Below are positions 1 through 11,719 of a stretch of DNA of 64,000 nt, in pieces. The notes beneath the pieces were generated by a model. It ran no database searches. It had not been told where the DNA came from and was given only the letters and a program-made list of their open reading frames with translations. Origin of the DNA: Linum tenue (taxonomy: Eukaryota; Streptophyta; Magnoliopsida; Malpighiales; Linaceae). Made by a program: the position numbers and the translations under genes. Within the stretch, counting starts at the first letter, position 1, and every line of letters begins with the position of its first letter. The DNA lies in contig CAMGYJ010000011.1 of assembly GCA_946122785.1 (NCBI GenBank), positions 42,372,513 through 42,436,512 on the forward strand, in the 5' to 3' direction.

Positions 1-710
1 GCCATGTCTGGTTTGTGCGCATGATACCTTCTTATGCATGTCCCTATGTCCATCATTCATGATTGATGGCATGTACTTACTACTCATGGACTTGCCCCCC
101 TGTTCACACTTAGCCAAACTTGCATACTTATCACAAGCATGTGTAGGTTGAAATTCTTTTAGATTCTTGGACATGCCCCCTACTCCATTATTCATGGTGG
201 GTGACATGCCTCCTTGCCCATACTTAGCTAAATTTTAAACACTACGAGAACTCTTTTTGGCTTTCCCACATCTTTTCTTGTTGGACTTGACCTCATATCC
301 ACTGTTTCCGATTGGTTGCATATCCTCTTGTCCAGACTTAACCATAGTTTTACACTTATAAAGGTCATGGGTGGCTTGTGGTTGTTGTGTCTTCCAAGAC
401 ATGCCCCCTACTTCATACTTCATGATGGGTGACACTAACATGCCCCCATGTCTAGACTTAGCCAAACTAGCATGCTTATCACAAACATGTGTGGCTTGGA
501 CTTCATATGACTTTTTGGACATGCGTTGTCCATAATTAGCCAAATTTTCAAATCTGCAATAACTTTTTATGGCTTTCTTGCGTCGTGACTTGTTAGATAT
601 GCCCCAATTTCCACTACAAGTGGTTGGATGCATGCCCCCATTTCCAAACTTAGCCAAATTAGCATGCTTAGCACAAGCATGTGTTGCTTGTAATTGATGT
701 GGTCTCTTAG
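1..710 (-). repeat. Protein-level tandem array of THxCxKHA units
   Basis: At least four diverged units are read on the minus strand: ATHACAKHANLAK, ATHVCDKHASLAK, ATHDLYKCKTMVK and, beyond the stop at 235, PTHACDKYASLAK. Each is followed by a Gly-Gly-Met or similar block and a Lys-rich spacer, with unit length of roughly 40-75 residues. The Cys and His spacing suggests possible metal or nucleic-acid binding, but it is not a standard CCHC knuckle. The array runs off the left edge. Confidence 0.6.
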
Positions 711-1641
711 ACATCACATGCCCCCTAGATGGACGTTTAGGCTTCACCTTGTGGGAAGTTAGACTTTCATGCCCCCCTTGCTGAGCTCTTGGTGTTTTGA
801 ATCCATCAGAATCGCTTCTCTGTCTACTCAATAGTGGTGGCTTCGGTGGTGGGCAAGCATGTAGTGGTACTTGTTCCACATTGAATGGATCTTCACCATC
901 TCGTCCATTGACAAGTATCTCATCTGATCTCGTCTCGTGAACAAGCGGTTGAATATCACCTTGTACATACAAGACCCCATGATTGGTGTTCAAAGTGGAG
1001 GTGGACCTCTCACCATAACTATCACACTGAGGGAGTGGTTTGCTTGCCACTGGAGGTGACAAGCTCTTCTGCCATAGTTGGCCATTCTGGTCATTATCAG
1101 AAGAGTTTGTACCATCTAGTGGCAAATCTCTTGATTGAACCACTTGCTTTATCAAAAGGTGTTTCAAATCATTGAAATCATCATTATTTTTGTTAAAAAA
1201 CTCTATAAGTTGACTTAAACGATTATCTAGATGAGAAGTGAGAGATACTAGGCGGAGGCTTACTTGTTGGGCACCACGATGAAGGCCGACTAGGCATCCC
1301 TCCGAGGAATAACGATGTTCCTCCATGGCACGGACGTTCTCCACCCTCAACATGCGGTTCTCCTCCATGGCTTGACGGTTCTCCGCCATCATCTTGCGGT
1401 TCTCCTCCAAGGCTTGACGATTCTCCACCATCATCTTGCGGTCTTCCTCCAATATTTTGTGAAGTAACTTGATGTTGGTGGTTATATCAACACTTGGTGC
1501 CGCCGGTGACGAAGTCTCCACCACGCCATTGTTTCCGGCAACATCCTTCATCTCTTGGCCAAATTCAAACTTAGCCACGTGCTTCTTCACAAGCCCAGGT
1601 AAGAGATCACCTTCTTGTTGTCTCTGTCTTGGAGCCATCAT
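235..1641 (-). CDS. Repeat-rich gag-position protein of an LTR element, probably decayed
   Basis: I do not recognise the family. The frame is open to 1761, but the upstream part crosses the primer-binding site and LTR, so the Met at 1641 (start MMAPRQRQQEG) is the likelier start, giving about 468 residues. In order it shows a short N-terminal part, a heptad run with period EENRxxx (coiled coil, DNA 1321-1453), a polar low-complexity middle rich in Pro and Ser, and a Lys-rich C-terminal array of units with the form ATHxCxKHAxLAKxxxGGM. The array continues in the same frame past the stop at 235, so the stop probably truncates an older, longer protein. Its position directly inside the LTR is where gag sits; the coiled coil fits self-assembly. 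Function is inference. No protease or reverse transcriptase is seen before the window edge. Confidence 0.5.
   Translation of the reverse strand: MMAPRQRQQEGDLLPGLVKKHVAKFEFGQEMKDVAGNNGVVETSSPAAPSVDITTNIKLLHKILEEDRKMMVENRQALEENRKMMAENRQAMEENRMLRVENVRAMEEHRYSSEGCLVGLHRGAQQVSLRLVSLTSHLDNRLSQLIEFFNKNNDDFNDLKHLLIKQVVQSRDLPLDGTNSSDNDQNGQLWQKSLSPPVASKPLPQCDSYGERSTSTLNTNHGVLYVQGDIQPLVHETRSDEILVNGRDGEDPFNVEQVPLHACPPPKPPLLSRQRSDSDGFKTPRAQQGGHESLTSHKVKPKRPSRGHVMSKRPHQLQATHACAKHANLAKFGNGGMHPTTCSGNWGISNKSRRKKAIKSYCRFENLANYGQRMSKKSYEVQATHVCDKHASLAKSRHGGMLVSPIMKYEVGGMSWKTQQPQATHDLYKCKTMVKSGQEDMQPIGNSGYEVKSNKKRCGKAKKSSRSV
1321..1453 (-). repeat. 21-bp tandem repeat encoding heptads
   Basis: About six units alternate around ttctcctccatggcttgacg and ttctccgccatcatcttgcg. 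On the minus strand they encode ENRQAME and ENRKMMA heptads, a regular coiled-coil pattern in the ORF at 235-1641. DNA and protein periods coincide, so the coiled coil probably grew by slippage or unequal exchange. Confidence 0.75.
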
Positions 1642-1653
1642 ATCAAACACAAG

Positions 1654-1671
1654 GTCCCACCGGGCGTGCCA
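1654..1671 (-). other. Primer-binding-site-like sequence
   Basis: Minus strand reads TGGCACGCCCGGTGGGAC, a motif commonly found just inside the 5' LTR of plant LTR elements. It lies 4 bp from a TG dinucleotide taken as the LTR edge. I did not assign the tRNA. Confidence 0.55.
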
Positions 1672-1675
1672 AATT

Positions 1676-3246
1676 TGTTTTCCGACGAGAAAAATTGTGT
1701 TGAATTGAGATGGATTGCACCTTTGACTTCTATGGACAAGGATTACTAAGACACGGCTCAAACCTCTTCAAACAAAGTTCGAACGAGGGTGTTTGATTGA
1801 TGGTTTTTGGGAACGAGATCTAAATTAAATTACTTCTACTCCTATGGAGGTTCGGCGAGAGCTCCAAACTACGAACTACATATATGGCTACATGATAGAG
1901 AAAAAGTAAAGGATAAACTTGACATGTGTGTCAGAGTGTTGGTTTTGGAACCTTCTGTCTCTGTCGACCCCTCCTCTTATTTATAGCCCCGAGGAGGTAA
2001 CCGCCATAGAAAACCGCTTGTGGGATAACTGCTACAAAGAACCGCTCCCCCTTCTTCGGTAGAAAACCGCCTCATGGATAACTCCCAAAAAGAACCGCTC
2101 CCTGCTTCCTCGGAGTGGTGGTTACTCCTTCAACCGCCTAGGTGCCTCTCTTGGAACCGTCGTGGGTTTTGGAGTGTAGCTTGCCTCGCCTGGTCTTGTT
2201 ATGAATCTCGTGCCATGCTAGTCTTTTGACGAGCATGTGGTGTCTCGCAAAAGGGGGTCGTGGTCTTCTTGTCTCGCGGCCATGGACTTCTTACTCATGT
2301 CCATGGCCTTCTTTTCTTACGGCCATGAACTTCTTACTCATGTCCATGACCTTCTTGTCTAACGGTCATGGACCTCTTGAGACATATTCACTAGTGATAT
2401 AATGCTCCATCACCACACCCTTTTTATTTGTGTCCATGGCCCCTCTCATGAGGCGGCATGGACCTCTCAATCGTGCACATGGCCCCTCTTGTGACACGGC
2501 ATGACCTTCCCGATCTCTAGAGGGACATGACCCTCGTTAAAGCGACAAGTCCTTCTCCACACTTAGAATATCTTTGTCTTCTTGGAAGTGTGATTCGCGG
2601 CCTTGCGTCCATGGCCCCTCTCATGACACGGCCATGGATCTCCCAATCATGCACATGGCTCTTCTCTTGAGGTGGCATGGCTTTCTCATACTTAGCATTT
2701 TTCAATCATACCTAGGGCCTCTTGTCTCGCATCCATGCCCCTTCTCGTGAGGCGGCACGTGCTTCTCCTTGAAGTGGCATGTACCTCTTCCAGACTTAGT
2801 TTATTTTTCAGTCATTAGGCCTTGGTCATGGGGCGGCATGGCCTCTTCGTGAAGTGGCATGCCCTTCTCGAGACTTAGAATATTTTTTACCGTATCGAGG
2901 TCTTCCTTGAGATGGCATGTGCTTCTAAATTCTAGATGGACATGTTTTTGTGTCATTTGGTCTTGGTTATGAGGCGGCATGGCCTCTTCATTCATGGCCA
3001 TGGACTTCTCATACTTAGAAATTTTCATGTCATCTCGTGGCATGGCATGGCCTCTTACGAGAGACCCATGTCCCTTATTGAATTATGTCCATGCTCATTA
3101 ATGAGCTAGTGACTTGGGTTTAAAATCAATATCCATAAGGCCCAATTTAAACAACATTAATTGTTATAATGGGTGTGACCTTATAAACTCGTTGATTATC
3201 TTGTAACTCACCAATGTAATACAAGACAAAATTTATGGTATAAACA
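1676..3246 (-). mobile_element. Putative 5' LTR of the minus-strand element
   Basis: The stretch starts tgttttccgacg beside the primer-binding-like site and ends ggtataaaca, giving TG...CA ends about 1.57 kb apart. The end near the gag-position ORF has a TATA-like stretch around 1980 (cttatttatagcc). The right edge is inferred from the TG...CA rule only; no second LTR lies in the window and no target-site duplication was found. Confidence 0.4.
2220..3060. repeat. Degenerate minisatellite inside the putative LTR
   Basis: Short units built on ccatggcc/ggcatggcct plus ttct(c/t)gt recur many times (for example around 2280, 2300, 2345, 2455, 2610, 2830 and 2975). Small ORFs across the region are translations of these units and are not treated as genes. 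Confidence 0.55.
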
Positions 3247-3515
3247 CCACCACATGTCACGTTAACTTTTAAACTTCGATAATTCTGCGAATAGGATCAC
3301 ATCGGTTACCTTGTCGTTGACAACGACATGCTAAAACGTTGATAATTCTTGTCAAAGCTCTAATCATGGTAGTGTCTAAGATTGATAACGCTTGCATGAG
3401 CTTTGATAGTCTTAATAAAAATCCTAAATCATTTCATTTCCTTCGTATCTTTTTCCAACTGCGACCAGAACTTGAGTTCCACCTGAATATAATTGAAATA
3501 AAGCGGCTTCTTATA
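3247..3515. other. Intergenic gap, nothing recognised
   Basis: AT-rich sequence between the putative LTR and the hAT MITE. No ORF, repeat or RNA signature seen. Confidence 0.5.
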
Positions 3516-3523
3516 GTTGCAAG

Positions 3524-3892
3524 TAGGGGTGTCTATTCGGGTTCGGTTTTTCGGGTTTACTCGAAACCGACCCGATTATATATTTTTTGGTTTTTCGGGT
3601 TCGAGTTCGTTTCGGGTTTCGGGTTCGGTTTTGCTTATCGGTTTTTTGGGTTCTGGCTAAAAACCTCCAATGAATAGAACTCAACCCGTATTCTTCGGCG
3701 TTCGGGTTTTCGGGTTTCGGTTTTGCTTTAACCGAACCTGAACCCGATAAGGAATTTTCGGGTTTCGGGTAACCAGAACCCGCAAATCCTTATCGGTTTC
3801 GAATTCGGTTTTAGTGATTTCCGGTTTCGGATTTTCGGATTTTTTCGGGTTTCGGTTCAGGTAACCGAACCCGACCCGAACTGACACCCCTA
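3524..3892. mobile_element. hAT-type MITE, 369 bp
   Basis: Terminal inverted repeats begin TAGGGGTGTC and end GACACCCCTA. They are flanked by a perfect 8-bp target duplication gttgcaag (3516-3523 and 3893-3900), the hAT signature. The interior is built from cgggttcggtttcggg-like words on both strands. Small ORFs inside are products of this low complexity. Confidence 0.9.
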
Positions 3893-3996
3893 GTTGCAAG
3901 GCTAAACCATGAATCCTAAACCACAAAGTTATTCATATCTTTTCATTTCATGTCGTTATCAACATTTGATATGATAGTTGTTAATAATTTGTACTA

Positions 3997-4339
3997 TGTT
4001 ATGAAATAACAAGGAAGAGGAACATACACAAGAGTAAGAGTAGAGACACAAGAAGAGAAGGAGAATAGAGCTTTCTTATTCATATGTTCCTTAGTACAAG
4101 GAGATCATCTATTTATAGGCACACATCACATAACCTCTACATTCTTACAATCAATATACATGAATGTGAGAATGAATGTGAAATAGAAATGGGGTGGAGG
4201 GTTACATGTAACACCCAATTGTGCAACTAATGTGTCATATGGAGAAATAAATATAAAGAGATGAGTTACATAGAACTTGTAACATACCATGGAGCATCTA
4301 ATGTTGGTCATCCATAATAATAATAATATTTTCATAACA
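3997..4339 (-). repeat. 3' LTR of the decayed Copia
   Basis: 343 bp, same sequence by eye as 8511-8853. It is preceded by tacta and followed by the polypurine tract at 4340-4348 (minus strand AAGGGGGAG). Confidence 0.92.
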
Positions 4340-5554
4340 CTCCCCCTTGGATGACCATTAGACATGAATATGCCTCGTTAAAACCTTACTAGGAAAAACC
4401 CTGTGGGATAAAATCCTAGTGAAGGAAAAAGAGTACATAATCATCATAATACGTTATCTGAATCTGACTCGTTAAAAACCTTACCAGGAAAACCCAGTGG
4501 GAAAAACCATGGTTAAGGAAAAAAGAGTGCAGTGCGTATATGCTCCCCCTCATGACAACATCAAAGTATAGTGTTGTGAACAAATCTTTCAAATCTTCTC
4601 ATGGTAAGCTTCTTAGTGAACAAATCTTCTAGATTGTCACTTTATGCATGATCCATTAGGACCATTTTCTTCATACATGATCTTCAAGATCATTTTTTAT
4701 GAAGAGAATCCACAACTACAAGTCATTTAGACGTGTTGAATCACAAATCTTAACCAAACAATTCATAACAAGTCTCATGAATTGTTGAGCATTGTGCATG
4801 ATCAGTTGATACTGTGATTTCTTTGGAATCTCCATGAGATACAAATTACTCATCTATGATCCTCATCGTTACCTATAATAACGAAGTATAGCGAGATACA
4901 TTTTCGCTCTAACGACATTAACATACGGTACTTCAGGACCTAATAATTCACTTTTATCTCAATGCCTAAATTGATCTTTGTTCACTTCTAGTGACCATGT
5001 GATCATTAAGCTGTTGAACATATGCAATTTTTTCAATACAAAATTGTCCTTTCACCTTTCCGACATTGTCGTACTGATTCAAAAAGGATCTTAAATCCTT
5101 CATGTTCAATTTTCTTTCTTTAAGCAATCCATGTTGCATGAAACTCTTCTGGAGTTCAATTTTCTTTAATTAAGCAAAACATGCTTTATGAAGCTCTTCT
5201 GGAGTTCATATCAACTAAAAGATATGAGATCATTATAAAATAATTTCTTGACTTTTTTCTCCCAAATAACTATAAAACTTAGCTAACACAATTGTATGCA
5301 AACAATTACTTCATACCACACGGTCACAAGCAAAAGGCACGTCATACACACAATATCACTTAACCAAACCATATTCATAAATCAAACTCATAACTAAAAC
5401 CACAATATCACGCACATAAGACTATATGTCATTACACAATCACACATGCCAAATGCAAATGCTCCAATGCACTTTATTCGAATTTAATCACGCAAGGCTT
5501 ATTCGACCACTTCCTTTAGTAGATATTCACTTAGATGAATATACCATATTAATC

Positions 5555-6133
5555 CATTTTATCTCAATCCATACAAGAGATTGTTTTATCGATCGATATT
5601 GTTCTCGAGAACTTCACATATTTGCTTCCGGCAAACTAATCCTTCAAGGAGTTTCGTATAAATATCATTATCAAGGGATCCATACAAATAGGCTATCACA
5701 ATATCTACCAAATGCAAATTTCATGCCTTTTGAACTGCCAAACTATTTAAATTGCACAACATAGTTGCATCCACCACAAGAGAGTATGTCTCTTCATAAT
5801 TGATGTCAGGTTTCTACCAGAAACCTCTCACGAGAAATTGTATTATATCTCTCGCAATTTCCATACGCGTTTGCACAAAACCTATTTGTATCCCATTAGT
5901 TTTACATCTTCAGGTGTAAGGACTTCTGGTCCAAAACTTATACCAAATAGCCTAATGCTTTCTTTTATATTGGCCAATATATATTTCTTTGTATGCATCA
6001 ATGGACTTTTACTTTTGATCCTCTTTATATCTATCACGTTCAGTGCTGCAGCATAATCAAAACCCTTGTCGACAACAAATACACTTCGGTTCCAACTTTT
6101 TTCATACAAGCCAATTAATTGAGATCTCTTCAT
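5555..6133 (-). pseudogene. Decayed Copia reverse transcriptase fragments
   Basis: Minus-strand pieces match conserved Copia RT blocks. PEVLTPEDVKLMGYK (5882-5930) corresponds to the block before the RT core; INYEETYSLVVDA near 5790 corresponds to the usual DYEETYSPV block; IAYLYGSLDNDIY near 5690 corresponds to the block usually reading TAYLYGSLD. Stops and shifts separate them. No intact YVDD motif or integrase was found, so the element cannot make its own polymerase. Confidence 0.7.
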
Positions 6134-7651
6134 TTTAAAACGTTCAGGTACCTACTATTCTTCTGGAACTATGATCTCAATTTTATGACCTGACTCTTCT
6201 AGAGCTATTTTATCCTCGAGTTTACCATCTTAATTTATAGCTCCTTCCTTTCTCGAGAATTTTTATCCTTGGAACCGATTGGTCTACCACGCTTCATGCG
6301 CTCGTTTAGACTCATTAGATTATCCAATATGGACATCAATTTGTATTGGAGCATTCACAACTGGGCATGTGACATAATCACTCCTTTTAGTGAGTAAAAA
6401 AGCGTTTGGCAATCAATACGTTTTTTTTCCTCCATGAATCACCATATGAACTTCGGGTTCATGTTTCTTCGTTTGAGGATTAAAAGGAGATAATGATGAT
6501 TCCAACTCACATCTATGCCCAACTGTTTACTTTTCTCCCCCTTAACGTTCGAAAAGTAACTCATCAAAATGATGATATTAGCAAAAAGAGTCATGAACAA
6601 ATCTCTCATTGCAATGGACACCATGTCCAACATAAGTTCTCATGGAACTCATAACGTGTTGTGGTGGAGCAATTGGGATGTATTCTGCACACCCAAATTT
6701 TCTAGCATTTTAAATGTTTGGTCCCTGACCAAAACCATTTGTATGAAAGGGGGGAACATATGATAACTTGTTGGCTTCATGCGAATTAATGATATCATAT
6801 TCCTCGATAAGAGATCGATAGACTTAGCTTGTTCTCATAAGAGAAGTTTTGTTTGATTGGATAATCATCAAAATATATCCATCATTCGGCAACTAATCTC
6901 GCAAACATCAGGTTGCGTTTAGATAACAGACATATATGATGATATAGTTGACGAATCAACCAAAATCATAAAATTCATATATGATTTGCACGGTGAGTGT
7001 ATTTTTCTGCATACACTTTTATAAAATCTCAACATATTCAATTATTTTCACGAGTATATTCTCCTCGAGACCATGTATCACATAATCAATCCTTTGATTG
7101 ATGAATTCTCTGAACTCTCACTTAATTTTCGTATGATATCTCAATCATTTTTGCATCTGTATCCGGGATGGTATGACCGGACATGCCAAAATAAAAAGTT
7201 ATCCGATCTTGCAAACTTTTGGTTTACACTTTCATATGTACTAATATACATGTAGTACAAATTTCTCTTGTTAAGTATATGTTCTCTTATAACACATTTC
7301 TGATGCAATATCAATTATGATATTCTTTTCTGCGAATATCTTCATAATTCGGTAATGCATCTTCAACTGACAGTTTAGTTCATTCACGTCTCAAAACATT
7401 AGCTCTCCTGGAGCCTTCACATACTCTTGTACTACATGTTAGCCATGAGGCACCTTCTGATTCGGTGAACTATTGTAAGTGCATATACATAGTGATAATA
7501 ATATTTTCATACTATGGATATCACCAATATATTGTTTAGTTACTTCAAGTAACAAAGCACAATCTCTTCCAGAGCTTTTGATTACTTTCATACTATATGA
7601 TATAATACCAGTATTGACTTTTGCAAATATTCATTCTATACAAAAACATAC

Positions 7652-7692
7652 AAAATAATAATAATAACAACAACAACAACAACAACAACAAC
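7652..7692. repeat. (AAT)n(AAC)n microsatellite
   Basis: Runs of aat then aac trinucleotides inside the decayed Copia. Confidence 0.9.
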
Positions 7693-8510
7693 ATATATGT
7701 GTTTCATAACACATTTCGGCATACGAAGGTTACAGTATATGATCATGACTTTTGCTACATGAATTATCATCCTCATTTATAATTATTTTATCTTTCACTT
7801 CCGGTGAAAAGATACATTTGCTGATTGTCATTATCCAAACACCAAATTATATTAATAAAATGGTGTGTCTCGATCCATTCACTTTTAAGAATGGTTTGTT
7901 TTCATACGCTTCCAGGAATGAAACAACAGCCTTTGGATCAAATTATATAATATTTCTCATCATCACAAGTCCAATACACTTTTCACTTTTAACAAACAAG
8001 AAATAACTTATGTTTATAACCCTCTTCCATAATATTGCTACTGCAGGAGCACATATAGATTTTCATTTTCCTTCCATTGATTCTTGGACAAAGAAAACTT
8101 TTTTTTTTATAGATCGGGTTCGAGACCAATGATATATTTTTCTTCATTTTTCCACTTCGGGGAAAATGAGATCTTTAGACTTTCATTTCTCTATATGTAC
8201 AATGTAGCAATCGATAAGTCAACCCATGATGATTTTGCTACTACAGGAGCAATTTTCATTTTTTGATAATGTCCAAGGACAAAATCTATGTTACAAGATC
8301 GACATATATAAAATAAGTTCATAAAATAATATGAACAAATAACATGATCAAATAATCTCTCAAAGACAATGAGATAGATAAACTTACTAACAAGACACGA
8401 CATGAAAAGTTGCATACCTTGATCATGTTGTGATCTTACTCAAGTAAGTTTTGATTATGTAAAGAGACAATTACCAACCATGACTCTGGCAGAGCTTCGT
8501 GCTGATAACG

Positions 8511-8853
8511 TGTTATGAAATAACAAGGAAGAGGAACATACACAAGAGTAAGAGTAGAGACACAAGAAGAGAAGGAGAATAGAGCTTTCTTATTCATATG
8601 TTCCTTAGTACAAGGAGATCATCTATTTATAGGCACACATCACATAACCTCTACATTCTTACAATCAATATACATGAATGTGAGAATGAATGTGAAATAG
8701 AAATGGGGTGGAGGGTTACATGTAACACCCAATTGTGCAACTAATGTGTCATATGGAGAAATAAATATAAAGAGATGAGTTACATAGAACTTGTAACATA
8801 CCATGGAGCATCTAATGTTGGTCATCCATAATAATAATAATATTTTCATAACA
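8511..8853 (-). repeat. 5' LTR of the decayed Copia
   Basis: 343 bp, identical by eye to 3997-4339 and followed by target duplication tacta. Directly to its left, the minus strand reads CGTTATCAGCACGAAGCTC, a plausible primer-binding region. Confidence 0.92.
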
Positions 8854-9094
8854 TACTATGCTTATTAACCATTTAGTTATGATCATTATCAATGATTTGC
8901 TTGTACTTTCAATGCAATACATCTTAGTTATTACGGGTCGTTTGCTTCATGGATTTGAAAATGAGGGTTTTGGTAAAACCTGGGTTTTGAAAAACCATGG
9001 ATATATGATGGATTTGGTGGAATTATGGATTTGAACAATTCTATTGTTTGCTTAATGATTTTGATTGTCGTTATCAATGTTTTGATGTCATTTT

Positions 9095-9200
9095 GTGGGA
9101 CTTTTTCAGAAATAGCACTGTTTATTTTTTTCTTTCAAAAATAGCACCTTTTCTCGAAAACCACAGGATGGGTGCGTGGTTTTCAACGTATTTCAAAAAT
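9095..9200. repeat. Short aaatagcac repeats
   Basis: Three spaced copies of an aaaaatagcac-like word (near 9108, 9136, 9196), with an inverted pair aaccac/gtggtt around 9160-9183. Origin unknown. Confidence 0.35.
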
Positions 9201-9239
9201 AGCATCATTTCTCAAATAATTGTCATAAGTGGTATTGAC

Positions 9240-9295
9240 ATAACTGGCTTAGTTATTTCTCTGTGTGCAAGAGGTCCTAGGTTCGAAACACCATC
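9240..9295 (+). repeat. tRNA-like promoter boxes, probable SINE fragment
   Basis: An A-box-like tggcttagtt (9245-9254) and B-box-like ggttcgaaac (9280-9289) have tRNA-promoter spacing. No cloverleaf, poly-A tail or flanking duplication was found, so this is a possible SINE head rather than a tRNA gene. Confidence 0.35.
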
Positions 9296-9482
9296 ATCCC
9301 ATATTAAATCATTTTATTTAGTAGAGATTAAAAACAACAGCATGTTGTGAGAGTGGTGGTTCGAACCATGATAACAAATAGTTAACTAAATTTAGTACAA
9401 CACCTACACCACCAAACTACAACTCTTTTGTTGAAATAATTACATATTGACAAAGTTTTAGTCCTTAAACGCTAAAAATACT

Positions 9483-10370
9483 CAATACCAAACAACTTCA
9501 ATTCCTGGCGATCCCAACTTGAAATGCTGCTCATGGGACTGGGGCTGATCGGCTTTATAGATGGCTCAACTATCGCTCCAGCATCTACAATCACAGAAGA
9601 CAACACAAGCCGTCCGAATCCAGAGCATCGTCGTTGGGTTCGGCAAGATAAGCTGATTCTTCATGCTTTACGCTGCTCTATCTCTGAATCTTTATATTCC
9701 TTTGTCTTAGTTGCAAGTACATCTCGTGAAGCCTGGCAAACTCTTGAAAAATTATATGCTGGCCGATCACAGTCTAGAATCATCAATCTCAAAGGAAAGT
9801 TAACTCGCATAACTAAGGGCAGTGGTGAGGTTATAACTTTTGTGAATGATTTGAAGCTCATCGCGGCTGAATTGGCTCTTGTTGGAGCTCCTGTCTCGGA
9901 TCTGGACCTTGTGGTTCACTGCCTTCGCGGCCTTGGTCCAAATTACAACCATTTCTCCGCCGCGGTTCGTGCTCGAGGCACCACAACCACGATCGATGAA
10001 TTATTGGATTCTCTTATTGAATATGAAGCGGATCTGCAGGAATAGAACCGTATTAACATAGTTCCAACTTCCTTCTTTTCGGGGCATAATCGTCGCAGTG
10101 GGAATCTTGGCGGAAATTCCTCTGGCGGCGGGTATCATGGCGGAGTCACTCTGGTGGCTCTATTCCTCGAGGCGGCGGCAGCAGCAATGCTCCTTCTCGT
10201 TCACAGCAACTACAGGGTTACTCTCCTAGGCCTGAGAGCACAACTCCATTTCATAGGCCCGCCAATCAGCTGGGCCCTTTACTCCTTCGGCCATAGAGCC
10301 CAATCGTCAGCGGAGGACACCTGTTGTGTGTCAATTTTGCGACCGCCATCGTCACACTGTCAAGCAGTGT
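9483..10370 (+). pseudogene. Copia gag remnant with CCHC knuckle
   Basis: Capsid-type gag (UBN2-like) runs from about NNFNSWRSQLEMLL at 9490 to the stop at 10043-10045. Conserved blocks include WVRQDKLILHALRCSIS, AWQTLEKLYAGRSQSRI and LVVHCLRGLGPNYNHF. After the stop and a frame change comes a Gly-rich stretch, then a CX2CX4HX4C zinc knuckle (CQFCDRHRHTVKQC, 10329-10370), which binds element RNA in working copies. The usual start is lost with the 5' truncation. Confidence 0.82.
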
Positions 10371-10489
10371 TTCCGTCTCTTTCGCCAAGCCCGTCAGGCT
10401 TTCAACCAGGCCCGCCAGGCCTAAGCTCACACCACTCAAGCAGGCCAGGCTGGCGGCTCTTATTCTTGCTCTAGTCACGACTCGGACAT

Positions 10490-11640
10490 CCGCAACTTCT
10501 TGGCACTCTCGCCTTGGTCATCCTCATCATCTTTCTCTTACCAGTCTTGTCCGGTCATATTCTCTTCCAGTTTCATCACCCATAACTAGTTCTCCTTGTG
10601 ATGCTTGTCTCTTAAATAAAAGCCATAAACTCCCATTTTCTGTTTCTTCATTGGTTAGTGATCGTCCATTTGATCTTTTGTATACAAACGTTTGGGGCCC
10701 TGCTCCGGTTACTTCTATTGATGGTTGTCATTATTATCTTATTATTATTGATCATTTCACTCGTTATACTTGGTATTACCCTTTGCGCAATAAATCTGAT
10801 GTTCTTAACGTTTTTCTTTCTTTTCGAAAAATGGTCGAAAACTATTTTTCCACTACTATTCGTCGACTTTACACAGATGATGGTGGTGAATTCCAGAAAT
10901 TACGTTTAGATTTACTCGCCAATGGTATAACCTATCTTCTCACTCCGCCCCATACTCCGGAGCATAATGACCTTGCTGAACGCAAACATCGTTACTTGGT
11001 TGAAACTGGTATCACTCTTCTACATCATGCTAAACTTCCCACTTCTTTTTGGTCTTTTGCCTTTTCCACGGCCATATATCTTATCAACCGCCTCCCATCC
11101 TCTGCGTTACGTGGTAAAATTCCCTACACCCTTCTCTTCAATTTGGCTCCCAACTACCATAAACTCTGTATTTTTCGCTGCCTTTGTTATTCTTGGTTAT
11201 GACCCTACTCTTCAAACAAGCTTCATCCTCGTTCCCGTTCTTGCTTGTTCATTGGATATTGTCCTCAACGTAGCGCTTATCGATGCTTTGATCCAGTCAC
11301 TCACCATCTTTTTCTCTCCCGTCATGTTATATTTGTAGAGACTCACTTTCCTGGCTATAGTGTCACCCCATCTGCAGGTTTATCCTCGTCCGAGTCATGG
11401 CTGATGGATATGTCTCCCAACATCACCACTATTTCATGCCGCACGGACACCTTGCCTTCACCACATCACGCGGCCCACTCACCCCCGCAGCATCCGCTCC
11501 CCGGCAAGACTCCTCCACAAATGGGCCCTCTACTTCTGGCCGTCTCCATCGGCCCGCCTTCCGCCCCAGCTCAGCCTCCTCCCTTGGTGCCATCTCACTC
11601 AATGCGCACAAGGGCCTAGAGTGGCATTTTCCGGCCCAAA
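10490..11640 (+). pseudogene. Copia integrase remnant
   Basis: Begins with the pre-integrase block WHSRLGHPHHLSLTSL and the zinc-binding CDACLLNKSHKLPF. The catalytic core is visible: LLYTNVWGPAP where the first Asp is expected (here Asn), LYTDDGGEF (second Asp) and EHNDLAERKHR (Glu). The frame breaks near 11200 and continues as FIGYCPQRSAYRCFDP, then a Pro/Ser-rich tail. No protease separates it from the zinc knuckle, so a deletion joins gag to integrase. The Asp-to-Asn change and frame breaks make it inactive. Confidence 0.82.
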
Positions 11641-11719
11641 CAATTATTTGATGTCACTCTTTCTCCTGGGCCACCTGCTCTTGAGCCCATTTCAATCCAT
11701 GAAGCTCAGCAATATCCAG

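Larger units (their letters stand above)
3997..8853 (-). mobile_element. Copia LTR retrotransposon, pol decayed, LTRs apparently identical
   Basis: This 4857-bp element has two 343-bp LTRs (3997-4339 and 8511-8853), TG...CA ends with an 11-bp inverted match (TGTTATGAAAT), and a 5-bp target duplication tacta at 3992-3996 and 8854-8858. Orientation is minus: a polypurine tract reading AAGGGGGAG abuts the inner edge of the left LTR, and a primer-site-like stretch lies inside the right LTR. Interior matches to Copia pol are broken by stops and frame changes. The LTRs look base-for-base the same by eye, implying recent movement despite the useless coding region. Confidence 0.92.

Noticed and set aside
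4126..4365. 79-codon ORF, also at 8640-8849
   Set aside because: Translation of the Copia LTR; same in both LTRs, no start context or domain.
7752..8415. Several 60-84 codon ORFs in AT-rich DNA
   Set aside because: Interior of the decayed Copia; no matches to expected protein blocks in these frames.
8935..9060. Tourist/Harbinger-like end gggtcgtttgcttc
   Set aside because: No partner inverted end and no TTA duplication could be fixed.
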